Origin: an uncultured Prevotella sp.
Lineage (GTDB): Bacteria > Bacteroidota > Bacteroidia > Bacteroidales > Bacteroidaceae
Assembly (NCBI GenBank): GCA_945873145.1
Contig: CAMCBZ010000008.1
Coordinates: forward strand, 1-64,000
DNA: 64,000 nucleotides
Direction: 5' to 3'
Shown here: positions 43,837-52,572 of the stretch, in pieces
How positions within the stretch are numbered: the stretch's first letter is position 1
How the letters are laid out: the number at the start of each line of letters is the position of its first letter
Program-made: the position numbers and the translations under genes
Notes under the pieces: generated by a model
What the model was told of the DNA's origin: nothing
The model's database searches: none
The model's input: only the letters and a program-made list of their open reading frames with translations

Positions 43837-45222
43837 ATGACTCTGATTAAATCTATTTCCGGCATTCGCGGTACGATTGGCGGCCGCACAGGGGATACTT
43901 TGAATCCCCTGGACATTGTGAAGTTCACTTCCGCTTACGCTACGTTCATCCGTCGCAGCGCAAAGTCTAATGCCAACAAGATTGTTGTTGGGCGTGACGC
44001 CCGCATCTCTGGTCCGATGGTCCGCAGTGTTGTCTGCGGCACGCTGATGGGCATGGGCTACGATGTGCTTGACATTGGCCTGGCAACGACGCCGACTACC
44101 GAGCTCGCCGTGCGCATGAGTGGCGCCGACGGCGGTATCATCATCACGGCCAGCCACAATCCCCGTCACTGGAATGCGCTGAAGTTGCTCAACCACGAGG
44201 GCGAGTTCCTGACCAAGGCTGACGGCAATGCCGTGCTGGACATTGCAGAGAAGGAGGATTTTGAATACGCTGATGTGGACCACCTCGGACACTATACCCA
44301 CGACGACAGCTTTAACCAGCGTCATATCGACAGCGTGCTGGCCCTCGACCTCGTGGACGTGGATGCTATCAAGAAGGCTCACTTCAAGGTGTGCGTCGAC
44401 TCGATCAACTCTGTCGGCGGCATCATCCTGCCGCATCTCCTCGATGCGCTCGGCGTGGAATATAAGTTCCTCAATGGTGAGGCTAACGGCGATTTCGCCC
44501 ACAACCCGGAGCCCTTGGAGCGCAATCTTGGCGGCATCATGAGTGAGGTTGCTAATGGCGGCTATGACCTCGGCATCGTAGTCGACCCTGATGTAGACCG
44601 TCTGGCCTTCATCCAGGAGGACGGTAAGATGTATGGCGAGGAATACACACTGGTGACAGTGGCCGACTACATCCTCGACCATGTCAAAGGTTCTACCGTG
44701 AGCAACCTGAGCTCTACGCGCGCCCTACGTGACGTCACCGAGCGTCATGGCTGCAAATACTACGCAGCAGCCGTTGGTGAGGTGAATGTCACTACGAAGA
44801 TGAAGGAGGTAGGAGCTGTCATCGGTGGTGAGGGCAATGGTGGAGTCATCTATCCCGAGAGCCACTATGGTCGTGATGCCCTCGTGGGCATCGGCCTCTT
44901 CCTCAGCAGCATGGCACAGAAGGGCTTGAAGGCCAGTCAGCTGCGTGCTACGTTCCCGAACTATTTCATGGCCAAGAACCGCGTGGACCTGCAGCCTGAT
45001 ACTGACATCGATGCTATATTAAATAAGGTGAAGGAGCACTTCGCTTCTCAGCCCGACGTACAGGTGACTGACATCGACGGTGTGAAGCTCGACTTCCCCG
45101 ACAAGTGGGTGCACCTGCGCAAGAGCAATACGGAGCCGATCATCCGTGTCTACAGCGAGGCACATACCGCCGAAGAGGCAGATGCGCTCGGCAAGGAGCT
45201 GATGGCGTTTGTGAAGAAATAA
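43837..45222 (+). CDS. glmM: Phosphoglucosamine mutase (phosphohexomutase family)
   Basis: 461 residues. N-terminal ISGIRGTIGG, catalytic loop TASHNP (Ser106), metal loop DPDVDR, sugar loop GGEGNGG and phosphate-binding RKSNTEPIIR. The combination and length match the Bacteroidota enzymes annotated as GlmM, converting GlcN-6-P to GlcN-1-P for UDP-GlcNAc; a broader phosphomannomutase role is the alternative. It ends at a strong bidirectional terminator. Confidence 0.88.
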   Translation: MTLIKSISGIRGTIGGRTGDTLNPLDIVKFTSAYATFIRRSAKSNANKIVVGRDARISGPMVRSVVCGTLMGMGYDVLDIGLATTPTTELAVRMSGADGGIIITASHNPRHWNALKLLNHEGEFLTKADGNAVLDIAEKEDFEYADVDHLGHYTHDDSFNQRHIDSVLALDLVDVDAIKKAHFKVCVDSINSVGGIILPHLLDALGVEYKFLNGEANGDFAHNPEPLERNLGGIMSEVANGGYDLGIVVDPDVDRLAFIQEDGKMYGEEYTLVTVADYILDHVKGSTVSNLSSTRALRDVTERHGCKYYAAAVGEVNVTTKMKEVGAVIGGEGNGGVIYPESHYGRDALVGIGLFLSSMAQKGLKASQLRATFPNYFMAKNRVDLQPDTDIDAILNKVKEHFASQPDVQVTDIDGVKLDFPDKWVHLRKSNTEPIIRVYSEAHTAEEADALGKELMAFVKK

Positions 45223-45225
45223 TTA

Positions 45226-45285
45226 ACAGATAAAAGCAAAGAGGCCTTACCCTTCATAGGGTAAGGCCTCTTTGCTTTTATCTGT
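45226..45285. terminator. Bidirectional terminator between glmM and ndh
   Basis: Perfect 27-bp inverted repeat (45226-45252 and 45259-45285) with loop TTCATA. The GC-rich core GAGGCCTTACCC is flanked by A-rich and T-rich arms so that each strand ends in GCTTTTATCTG. It serves both convergent genes. Confidence 0.9.
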
Positions 45286-45296
45286 TGCCGATTGAG

Positions 45297-46664
45297 TTAT
45301 ATTTTCTCTTCCTCCTCCTCTTCTTGCATCAGATCCTCTCCCAGGTGCGTCGTCTGCTCGCGCTTGATGCGTTCGCGGATCATCTTTGGCTTGGTGGCAT
45401 AGACGATTGTACGGATCGAGACGTTGTAACTGAAGTATTGCCATGCCCAGCTGAGCATCACCATCAGCTTGTTGCGCACACCTAAGATGGAGCGGAGGTG
45501 AACAATGAGCCACAGCACCCACGCCATGAAGCCCTGCGTGCGTATCTTGCCTAAGTCAGCGACAGCCTTGTTGCGGCCAACGGTGGCCATAGAGCCAAGG
45601 TCGTTGTAGTGGAAGGGCTTGAGGTCCGTGTCGTGGTGAGACAGTCTTTTGAGGTTTTCGGCAAGTTGGTTGGCTTGCTGGATAGCCACCTGCGCCAACT
45701 GTGGATGGCCTTTGGGATAGGCGGGATCTGCAGTCATCAGGCACTGGTCACCAATGGCGAAGATATTGTCGTAGCCACGCACACGGTTGCAGCCGTCGAC
45801 GAGAATGCGGAAACCACGTCCGAGATTGTCGCCTTCGATGCCTGTGATGGGTTGTGCACGGATTCCGGACACCCAGAGGAAGGTACGCGTGGCGATCGTA
45901 GTGCCGTCTTTGATGATAATGTGATAGTCGCGGTAGTCCGTTACCATCTTGCCGAACTGCACGTCGACGCCCATGCCCTTTAGATATTTGAGTGCCTTCT
46001 CTGATGCTTCCTGCGACATACCTGCCAAGAGACGGTCACCGGCTTCAAGCAGATAGATGTGCATGTGCGATGCGTCCATGTCGGGATAGTCGTAGGGGAT
46101 GACATAGCGCTTCATCTCCGAGATCGCACCAGCAATCTCCACGCCCGTAGCACCACCGCCTACGATGACGACGTTGAGCAGTTCCTGCCGCTCTTCCTCC
46201 GTGGCGCAGGTCAGTGCACGTTCTAAGTTTGAGAGCAGTGCATTGCGCAGACCCATGGCCTCAGACAGTGTACGCATCGGTATGGCCCACTCTTCTACGT
46301 TCTTGTTGCCAAAGAAGTTTGTCGTAGCTCCTGCCGCGAAGACAAGATAGTCGTAGTCGATCTTACCGATAGATGTTTGTAGAATCTTCTTGTCGGGGAA
46401 CACTGAGCGGGCTTCAGCCATGCGAAAATAGAAGTTCTTGCGCTTGCGGAAGATCTGTCGGAAGGGAAAGGAGATGGAGCTGGGAGCCAGTCCGGCAGAA
46501 GCCACCTGATAGATCAGTGGGGGAAACTGATGGTAGTTGTTCTTGTCGATGAGTACTACTTGCAGGTTGCTGTCTTTGAGTTGGTTGGCAAGCCGCAGGC
46601 CTCCTAAGCCGCCACCGACGATGACCACTCGCTTCTGACCGTTTCTATTGATATTGACACTCAT
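45297..46664 (-). CDS. ndh: Type II NADH dehydrogenase
   Basis: 455 residues. FAD-binding VVIVGGGLGGLRLANQL at the N-terminus and NAD-binding VVIVGGGATGVEIAG near 165-180; the FPPLIYQVA and AIGDQC motifs are typical NDH-2. The C-terminal ~80 residues are amphipathic and basic for peripheral membrane binding, with an acidic tail. It transfers electrons from NADH to menaquinone without proton pumping. A full-consensus promoter lies at 46749-46779. Confidence 0.92.
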   Translation of the reverse strand: MSVNINRNGQKRVVIVGGGLGGLRLANQLKDSNLQVVLIDKNNYHQFPPLIYQVASAGLAPSSISFPFRQIFRKRKNFYFRMAEARSVFPDKKILQTSIGKIDYDYLVFAAGATTNFFGNKNVEEWAIPMRTLSEAMGLRNALLSNLERALTCATEEERQELLNVVIVGGGATGVEIAGAISEMKRYVIPYDYPDMDASHMHIYLLEAGDRLLAGMSQEASEKALKYLKGMGVDVQFGKMVTDYRDYHIIIKDGTTIATRTFLWVSGIRAQPITGIEGDNLGRGFRILVDGCNRVRGYDNIFAIGDQCLMTADPAYPKGHPQLAQVAIQQANQLAENLKRLSHHDTDLKPFHYNDLGSMATVGRNKAVADLGKIRTQGFMAWVLWLIVHLRSILGVRNKLMVMLSWAWQYFSYNVSIRTIVYATKPKMIRERIKREQTTHLGEDLMQEEEEEEKI

Positions 46665-46748
46665 TATTATATATATGTAGTTATGATTGGAGAAATCTCC
46701 TTAGAAGTCTTTTTGGCGACTATTCTCGCCTTATCCTGATTGATGTTA

Positions 46749-46779
46749 CAAAGGTAATGCAAAATTCTGAATCCTGCAA
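46749..46779 (-). promoter_or_regulatory. Promoter of ndh
   Basis: On the minus strand TTG (46779-46777), 20 nt, TACCTTTG (46756-46749). Leader about 78 nt. Confidence 0.75.
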
Positions 46780-47270
46780 CTCCATCAGTACTCTTTTGTT
46801 CTCGCGTGTCGATTTATATGATTTAAAGCAATGTCGTACTTTGATTTTTCCCGACAAAAGTTTGTCGTGGAGAGTTGACAATCTAGAGATGAAGAAATGA
46901 GACTTTTGGATTCGCAAAGTCATTTTTGCTAGAAAAGACTGAGAAAAAGGTACTTTGACAAGATCAAAAAGGCACTTTGACGAGAAATTCTCTAGAGAAT
47001 TTCTCGTCATCTCGGTAGTTTTACACGGTCAAAGTGCCGAGATGATTGGCAAAAATAGCCTTTTTGAACAAGTAAAATGGCAAAGATGATGGCTATAAAA
47101 TGCCTATTTTACATGTTCTATAGCATAAATTACTGATTATCAAAATGTTAGTAGAAATGCTCGAAAATGGGCTTCTTTTGGGCCAGGGACGTCCTTGCTT
47201 CTGATTTTTCGATTCTCAGAGGCCGAAAAATGTCAGTTTCTTGAACAATCAGTCTCCTTGTTGTAGTAAA

Positions 47271-47315
47271 CAAAAACACCCTGATCGAGGAAGCAAGACT
47301 TGCTCGGTCAGGGTG
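47271..47315 (-). terminator. Terminator of the two-domain esterase gene
   Basis: CACCCTGATCGAG (47277-47289) and CTCGGTCAGGGTG (47303-47315), 13 bp with one wobble; on the minus strand TTTTTG follows. T4 follows on the plus strand too, so it may work in both directions. Confidence 0.8.
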
Positions 47316-47399
47316 CTTTTATATAAATTTGTAGGTGCTTGCACGCGATACCGCTTCTTTGATGCTGTCTGTGTGGTATTACGAACAAGTGGTGAAGTC

Positions 47400-48821
47400 C
47401 TACTTCTTCGTGATGGCTTCCATGATGATCTTGGCCAGCAGCGTAGCGCCTTTCCGTGTCGGATGGATGCCGTCGCGCTGCATGATAGCGTCGAGCGTCA
47501 TGCCGTCTGTAGGATGGAAAGCCGTGTGGAGATCGAGGTACTGCACTTTTTCCTTATGTGCCACCTGCTTGATGACAGGCGCGATATGGTTGGCGATGAT
47601 GCTGTCGTTGATGCCCCATGAGGGTCTGATGGCCGGAATGGGAGAGCAGAGCCAGATCTTTGGATGCGAGGGCAGTGCTTTGAGCGTGTCGGTGATCGCC
47701 ATCAGGTCGTGCTTCAACTCAGCGTTGTGAGCCCAGTTGTGAGGCTTGGTGTCGTTGGTCCCAAGTTTCACGATGACGATGTCCGGTCGGAAGGCTTGCG
47801 CATCTTGCCATGCCTCTTCATGCACATAGGGCAGATCGCCCTTGCTGAGCAGCGTGCGGGCCGAGACGCCGAAGTTCTTGACGAGATAGCCCTTGCCGAG
47901 CATACGCTGCAGCTGTGCTGGATAGCCCTGTTCGTCGCTCATGCCGATGCCGAAGCCGTCGGTGATGCTGTTGCCGATGCATGCCACTCGGACGGCGTGA
48001 GGCTGTGGGCTGGGCAATGCCTTCAGCCATGCCGTGAGGTCGTCCATCATCTGCGGATGGGAGGGGAAGGAGGTTCTGATGCCGAAGCCGTGGCCACCAT
48101 GAGGATAGATCAGCAGTGAGCAGGTGTTGCCACAAGCCCTCATGCTGCTGTAGTAAGCCACGCCATTCTGTACGGGCGGCACCACCTCGTCGTCGTTGGC
48201 CAGCAGGATGATGGCCGGAGGTGTAAGGTGAGCGCGTACCTGCGTCTCGTTGCTCCACTGCCTGACGATCTCTTTGTTGTCTCTGTCAAAGCCGAGGAAG
48301 TTGTTGCGCGAGCCTTCATGGGTGCCTCTGCCCATGGTGATGACGGGGTAGAACAGGATGCTGAAGTTGGGTCGAAGCGCCCAAGGGGCATGTGTGCTCA
48401 CCGACGCGGCCAGATGTCCGCCGGCCGAGAATCCCATGATGCCGATGTCGTCGGGATTGATCTGCCACACGTCGGCCGAGTCGCGCAGTGTTTTCATGGC
48501 CTGATAAGCGTCAGAGAGGGGAATGTTGCGGTCGCCTCTCGGCATACGGTATTTCAGCACGGCATAGGCAATGCCCTGATTGTTGAAGTACGGAGCCCAG
48601 TCATGCCCCTCGTGTTGCAGGGCGAGAAGAGCATAGCCACCACCCGGACAGTCGAGAACGGCACGGCCTGAGGGATGCTCTGGGAGGTAGACGGAGAGCG
48701 TGGATCCCCCGTCCTGGCTGTTGCGGAGTTCGAAATGACGGGCCGACTGAGCGGCTGCCGTCATCACAGCGAGCGCGGCGAACAGCAATGCCGCGATGCG
48801 CTGGTGCATTTGTTTTTTCAT
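47400..48821 (-). CDS. Secreted two-domain esterase: alpha/beta hydrolase plus SGNH hydrolase
   Basis: 473 residues. Signal peptide (to ~25). Residues ~30-275 are an alpha/beta hydrolase with oxyanion DCPGGGY, nucleophile elbow GFSAGGHLA, acid in LLANDDEVVPP and His in HGGHGF. Residues ~280-473 are an SGNH hydrolase with block I CIGNSITDGFG, block III LGTNDT and block V DGIHPT (Asp and His). Both parts resemble acetyl-xylan or other deacetylating esterases of plant-polysaccharide degraders, so two ester-cleaving sites on one secreted chain are likely. The BadF-type kinase gene ends 37 nt upstream on the same strand. Confidence 0.9.
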   Translation of the reverse strand: MKKQMHQRIAALLFAALAVMTAAAQSARHFELRNSQDGGSTLSVYLPEHPSGRAVLDCPGGGYALLALQHEGHDWAPYFNNQGIAYAVLKYRMPRGDRNIPLSDAYQAMKTLRDSADVWQINPDDIGIMGFSAGGHLAASVSTHAPWALRPNFSILFYPVITMGRGTHEGSRNNFLGFDRDNKEIVRQWSNETQVRAHLTPPAIILLANDDEVVPPVQNGVAYYSSMRACGNTCSLLIYPHGGHGFGIRTSFPSHPQMMDDLTAWLKALPSPQPHAVRVACIGNSITDGFGIGMSDEQGYPAQLQRMLGKGYLVKNFGVSARTLLSKGDLPYVHEEAWQDAQAFRPDIVIVKLGTNDTKPHNWAHNAELKHDLMAITDTLKALPSHPKIWLCSPIPAIRPSWGINDSIIANHIAPVIKQVAHKEKVQYLDLHTAFHPTDGMTLDAIMQRDGIHPTRKGATLLAKIIMEAITKK

Positions 48822-48857
48822 CGTATATGCTTAGTTATTAAGTATTCTCAATCAGAA

Positions 48858-49766
48858 TCAGTGTTTTCCATTCCATCTTGCGGTTTCCTGCTCGATGAGT
48901 CCGTCGATGGGAGCTTGGATGACCTTACCCATCTTCATGCCTTCCTCCCGCATCACCTCTTCGAGCGGCTGGTGGTAGATGAGCGCGATGCTGCCGTTGA
49001 AGCCGATCGGCAACTGGTTCCAGCCGTCGTATTGCTTGACGTTGCGACAGAGGAAACGGCGAAAGCCCTCCTTGACGAGCGTGTAGATGGCTGGCTCGGA
49101 GAGGTTCTCTTGCAGGAAGGGAACGAAGGAAGCCAGGAACGTGTTGGGCTTGGGCTGACGGTAGACGCGGTCGATGATGTCGGCGGCAGTGAGGTGGTAT
49201 TTGTCGTTGAAGCGCTGGATGATCGGCTGCGGCAACTGATTTTTCAGTATGTCGGCGACGAGCGTCTTGCCCAAGACGGCTCCGCTGCCTTCGTCACCAA
49301 GGATAAATCCGAGCGCGGGCACGTTTTTCACGATCTTCTCGCCGTCGTAGGCGCAGGAGTTACTGCCCGTGCCCAAGATGCAGGCGATGCCGGGCTGGCC
49401 ACCGCAGAGCGCTCTTGCCGCACCGAGCATGTCGCTGGCCACCTCGCAGACACCGGTGACGTGGAGATGACGGCGCAGGGCACTCTCCACCACGGGAATC
49501 TTTTCCGGTGTGCACCCCGCGCCATAGAAGTGGAGGCTGTTGAGCGTGCATGCGGCCACCTCTTGCTGAGAAGAAGTCGCGTCGTTGCTGCAAGCCGATA
49601 GCAACTGGGGTAGGAGAGCGATCTCCACTTCGTTGGCGATCTCGTCCTCGCTCATTTGGAAAGGATTCATTCCTTTCGTGCGGATACGTGCGGCAACGGT
49701 TCCGTCGGCGATTAGCGCCCAATCTGTTTTTGTAGAACCACTGTCTGCGAGCAAAGTGTAAGTCAT
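48858..49766 (-). CDS. BadF/BadG-type N-acetylglucosamine kinase-like protein
   Basis: 302 residues from the ATG at 49766. An in-frame ATG at 49799 lies inside the promoter -7 box and is rejected. MTYTLLADSGSTKTDWALI is the actin-like ATPase phosphate-1 loop and ILGTGSNSCAYDG the phosphate-2 region, as in GlcNAc kinases. It probably phosphorylates GlcNAc or a related amino sugar in the cytosol. The esterase gene lies 36 nt downstream and may be cotranscribed. Confidence 0.88.
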   Translation of the reverse strand: MTYTLLADSGSTKTDWALIADGTVAARIRTKGMNPFQMSEDEIANEVEIALLPQLLSACSNDATSSQQEVAACTLNSLHFYGAGCTPEKIPVVESALRRHLHVTGVCEVASDMLGAARALCGGQPGIACILGTGSNSCAYDGEKIVKNVPALGFILGDEGSGAVLGKTLVADILKNQLPQPIIQRFNDKYHLTAADIIDRVYRQPKPNTFLASFVPFLQENLSEPAIYTLVKEGFRRFLCRNVKQYDGWNQLPIGFNGSIALIYHQPLEEVMREEGMKMGKVIQAPIDGLIEQETARWNGKH

Positions 49767-49796
49767 ATTACGTATTGTTGTTAGTTTTTCCTTATG

Positions 49797-49826
49797 CAAA
49801 GATACAGATTATTTTTGCAATGACAA
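49797..49826 (-). promoter_or_regulatory. Promoter of the BadF-type kinase gene
   Basis: On the minus strand TTG (49826-49824), 19 nt, TATCTTTG (49804-49797). Confidence 0.7.
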
Positions 49827-49952
49827 AGTACTTTCGATATATTATTCCGGTGGTACGTCCTCTTTCCAATAAAGAAAAGAGTAAATATGAAAAGGGAAGA
49901 AGAGGGTGAAGGAGAGGCTTCGTGAGGTTGTGAGGAGGCCTGAAAAGGGCAT

Positions 49953-49984
49953 AAAAAAAAGCGATGACCTTCTCAGGCAACCGC
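49953..49984 (-). terminator. Terminator of the small RNA
   Basis: Minus strand: GCGGTTGCC (49984-49976), loop TGAGAA, GGTCATCGC (49969-49961), then eight T (49960-49953). The stem has two wobbles and one mismatch. Confidence 0.8.
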
Positions 49985-50040
49985 TCTTAATCTTCAATAG
50001 GTATTAGTTCCTTCAAGGTAAAAAGATTGTTTTCAGGATA
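49953..50040 (-). ncRNA. Candidate orphan small RNA, about 88 nt
   Basis: A full-consensus promoter at 50047-50076 (minus) and an intrinsic terminator at 49953-49984 delimit a transcript of about 88 nt. Inside it AATCTT and AAGATT (DNA sense of the minus strand) can pair as an outer stem, with a smaller AGG/CCT hairpin within. No ORF with a plausible start spans it. It does not match tmRNA, RNase P, SRP or 6S RNA as far as I can tell. It is separated from the BadF-type kinase by the terminator and that gene's own promoter. Confidence 0.65.
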
Positions 50041-50046
50041 ACACTG

Positions 50047-50076
50047 CAAAGATAATCATAATTTTTAAAACAGCAA
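50047..50076 (-). promoter_or_regulatory. Promoter of the small RNA
   Basis: On the minus strand TTG (50076-50074), 19 nt, TATCTTTG (50054-50047), a full consensus. Confidence 0.75.
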
Positions 50077-50374
50077 ACTTTTTACCTACATTTTTTTAAG
50101 AAAACTTATTTAAATGTTAAAAATAAGGTATTTGAGTTGGTGTGAGCACTACAAAAAACATCTCGTGAGAATCGCATTATCGAGAATGCTCTCTTAGAGG
50201 AACAGAGTGCTTTTCAAGCTTTTTGGACACCTATATCAACGTACACTAATATTGATTATCAATGCGTTAAAAGCCTATCACAAGTCCTCGCCCCTCAAAT
50301 GGCAAAGGGCACAAGCACTTGGCGCTGACACAAAGTGTTTGTTGGTTTTGGTCTAAATCCATCATCATACAAAA

Positions 50375-50450
50375 ACAAGCCACACGATCCAGTCTGCCTC
50401 CCTTTGCCGTGTAGCTCAGGGCGATAGGGACTGTTGATCGTGTGGCTTGT
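50375..50450 (-). terminator. Long-loop terminator of the uxuA-SDR operon
   Basis: ACAAGCCACACGATC (50375-50389) and GATCGTGTGGCTTGT (50436-50450) are a perfect 15-bp stem; on the minus strand TTTTTG follows. The unusually long 46-nt insert can form its own CAGTC/GACTG-based stem. Confidence 0.75.
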
Positions 50451-50472
50451 GCTTGCTCAAAAAAGCTGTTTG

Positions 50473-51285
50473 CTACATGGCGAAGACGTTGAAGCCTCCG
50501 TCCACGACGGCTACGGTGCCGGTGACAAACGATGCGGCGTCACTCATCAGATAGTGAATCGTGCCGCAGAGCTCTTCGGGTTTACCCATGCGGCCGAACG
50601 GTGTCTGGCGGATCACATCGTTGCCACGTTGGGTGTAACTGCCGTCGGGATTGGTGAGCAGCGCACGGTTTTGCTCGGTGATGAAGAATCCCGGAGCGAT
50701 CGCGTTGACGCGGATGCCCTCGCCAAACTTCTTTGCGGTCTCGGTTGCCATGTAAGCGGTGAAGTTGGAGATGCCGGCCTTGGCAGCCGCATAACCGCAG
50801 ACGCGGGTCATCGGGCGGAAGGCCGCCATGCTGCTGAAGTTGATGATCGAGCCCTTGCCCTGCTTCACCATCGGTTTGAGAAACACCTGGGTAGGAATCA
50901 CCGTACCCGTGAGGTTAAGGCTGAGCACCTTTTGGAACTGCTCGGGATCGAGGTCGAAGAAGTTCTGATCCGGTGCGATGGTGGCGCCTTTCATATTTCC
51001 TCCTGCGGCGTTGAGCAGCGTGTCTACGCGTCCGAAGTCCTTTAGGATGTCCTCACAGTTCTGCTTCACCAGTTCCACGTTCATCACGTCGGTCTTATAG
51101 AATTTGGCGATGCCGCCTTTGTCAGTGATCTCTTTCACGATCTCGTTGCCCACCTCTTCCTTACGTCCGAGGATCGCAATCTTGGCTCCTTGCTCTGCGA
51201 GGTACTTGCCGATGCAGCGGCCAAGGATACCTGTGCCGCCGGTGATGACGACAACATAGTCTTTAATGTTGAATAGTTCGTTCAT
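50473..51285 (-). CDS. SDR oxidoreductase, probable D-mannonate (fructuronate) reductase
   Basis: 270 residues. NAD(P)-binding GGTGILGRCIG (TGxxxGxG type), NAAGG, catalytic Ser region NFSSMAAF, and YAAAK (Tyr-x3-Lys). Placement 3 nt behind uxuA points to interconversion of fructuronate and mannonate, the step before dehydration; in Bacteroidales this is often an SDR and not the classical UxuB (context inference). Confidence 0.88.
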   Translation of the reverse strand: MNELFNIKDYVVVITGGTGILGRCIGKYLAEQGAKIAILGRKEEVGNEIVKEITDKGGIAKFYKTDVMNVELVKQNCEDILKDFGRVDTLLNAAGGNMKGATIAPDQNFFDLDPEQFQKVLSLNLTGTVIPTQVFLKPMVKQGKGSIINFSSMAAFRPMTRVCGYAAAKAGISNFTAYMATETAKKFGEGIRVNAIAPGFFITEQNRALLTNPDGSYTQRGNDVIRQTPFGRMGKPEELCGTIHYLMSDAASFVTGTVAVVDGGFNVFAM

Positions 51286-51288
51286 GGT

Positions 51289-52572
51289 TTAATCAAAAAA
51301 TCCTGGTTGTTCGTATTTGATACCTAATTCCTTATCCACAGCGGCGAGGATACCTTGCACCTGTCCCATGGCAAACATACGGCCAAGGAAACTGTATCCA
51401 GCGTTGTATCCGCGCTTCTCGTCACCGAGCATCGTCATGCCATGGTCTACACGCATGGGCAGCACCTGTGCATTGGGCGAAGAGAGCAGGGCTTTTCCAG
51501 CCTTGCGCTGCTGCTCCTCCTGCTCGAAGATATGGGCCAAAGCCACGAGATCAGCGCGGCCGCCCAGGTGGCTGGCCTCAGTGAAGTCGCCATTGGGGAA
51601 GACGTGACAGCTGCGCAGATGCACGAAACTCGTGCGGCTGGCAAAGCGACGCGCCATCTCCGGCAGATTGTTCTGGGCACCCGCAGAGAGCGAACCGGCA
51701 CAGAAGGTCAGGCCGTTGTGCTTGTTTGGAACAGCGGTGAGCAGCCATTCGATGTCGTTGGCGCACGTGATGATGCGTGGCAAGCCGAGGATTTGGAATG
51801 GTGGATCGTCGGGATGGACACACATATACATGTCGCACTCGTCGCAAACCGGCATGATCGCGTCGAGGAAATACTTCATGTTGGCGCGCAGCTGCTCGCG
51901 GTCGATGCCCTCATATTTCTTTAGCAGTTCACGGAAAAGGCCGAGCGGATGCTCGTCGCCCTCCTTGAAGTTGCCGGAAACGAAGCCTTGTGTCTTGATG
52001 ACAATGTTCTCTACGAGGGCATGGTCTTTCTCCGGCGTCATCTGCTGGCGCAGTTCTGCCACCTCTTTTAATATATCTCTGCCGTTGGGCTTACCGTCGG
52101 GACCGAGTACTTGGAAGTTTTTCCAGTCCTGCTCAGCGCCCTCACGCTTCAAGAGGTCGATGTCGAAATACGCGAATTCGGGTATGCTGAAATAGAGATT
52201 GCTCGATCCGTTGGGGTTGAGATGGAGCAGATCGGTGCGTGCCCAGTCAAGTACGGGCATGAAGTTATAGCAGATGGTGTGGATACCTTCAGCTGCCAGG
52301 TTGCGCAGACTCTCGCAATAGATGCTGATCTGCTCATCGCGGTCAGGCCCACCATATTTAATAGTTTCAGTGACAGGCAGCGACTCTACTACGCTCCATC
52401 TCATGCCGTGTGACTCGATGTAAGCTTTCAGGTCGTGGATCTGCTGCTGCGTCCAAACCTGTCCGAGCGGCACATCGTGCAATGCGGTGACGATGCCTTG
52501 CACGCCAATCTGCCGGAGCATGTCGAGCGTAATGAGGTCTTTACGGCCAAACCATCTCCAAGTTCTTTCCAT
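51289..52572 (-). CDS. uxuA: Mannonate dehydratase
   Basis: 427 residues starting MERTWRWFGRKDLITLDMLRQIG, the UxuA N-terminus; GIVTALHDVP, CIGR-type metal ligands around the conserved VHPDDPP and SLSAGAQNN segments. It dehydrates D-mannonate to 2-keto-3-deoxygluconate in hexuronate catabolism. First gene of a two-gene operon with a full promoter at 52666-52696. Confidence 0.95.
   Translation of the reverse strand: MERTWRWFGRKDLITLDMLRQIGVQGIVTALHDVPLGQVWTQQQIHDLKAYIESHGMRWSVVESLPVTETIKYGGPDRDEQISIYCESLRNLAAEGIHTICYNFMPVLDWARTDLLHLNPNGSSNLYFSIPEFAYFDIDLLKREGAEQDWKNFQVLGPDGKPNGRDILKEVAELRQQMTPEKDHALVENIVIKTQGFVSGNFKEGDEHPLGLFRELLKKYEGIDREQLRANMKYFLDAIMPVCDECDMYMCVHPDDPPFQILGLPRIITCANDIEWLLTAVPNKHNGLTFCAGSLSAGAQNNLPEMARRFASRTSFVHLRSCHVFPNGDFTEASHLGGRADLVALAHIFEQEEQQRKAGKALLSSPNAQVLPMRVDHGMTMLGDEKRGYNAGYSFLGRMFAMGQVQGILAAVDKELGIKYEQPGFFD

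Larger units (their letters stand above)
46665..47399. other. Palindrome-rich intergenic region (element B)
   Basis: No convincing gene. From left to right: ndh promoter; CCCGACAAAAG and CAATCTAGAGA blocks (46850-46890); GGCACTTTGAC (46971-46981) facing GTCAAAGTGCC (47028-47038); within it a perfect 30-bp palindrome centred on CTCTAGAG (46979-47008); a competing stem CATCTCGG/CCGAGATG (47008-47015/47037-47044); the module TGATTATCAAAATGTTAG; and the esterase terminator (47271-47315). Several blocks recur in inverted orientation in element A. Confidence 0.65.
49767..50472. other. Intergenic region with a small RNA gene and repeat module
   Basis: About 700 nt without a protein gene. It contains the BadF-kinase promoter, the small RNA unit (49953-50076), the AT-rich stretch 50080-50130, a module with TATTGATTATCAATGCGTTA (50251-50273 region) related to elements A and B, and the SDR-gene terminator (50375-50450). 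Confidence 0.6.

Noticed and set aside
46720..47010. 96-codon minus-strand frame in element B
   Set aside because: It crosses the palindromes and the ndh promoter and shows no protein-like features.
49792..49980. 62-codon minus-strand frame downstream of the small RNA
   Set aside because: Its start lies within the small RNA terminator hairpin and it runs through the BadF-kinase promoter; no family resemblance.
50405..50430. tRNA-like sequence GTGTAGCTCAGGGCGATAG
   Set aside because: Resembles a tRNA D-arm but no anticodon arm, T-arm or acceptor stem follows; it is the insert of a terminator hairpin.
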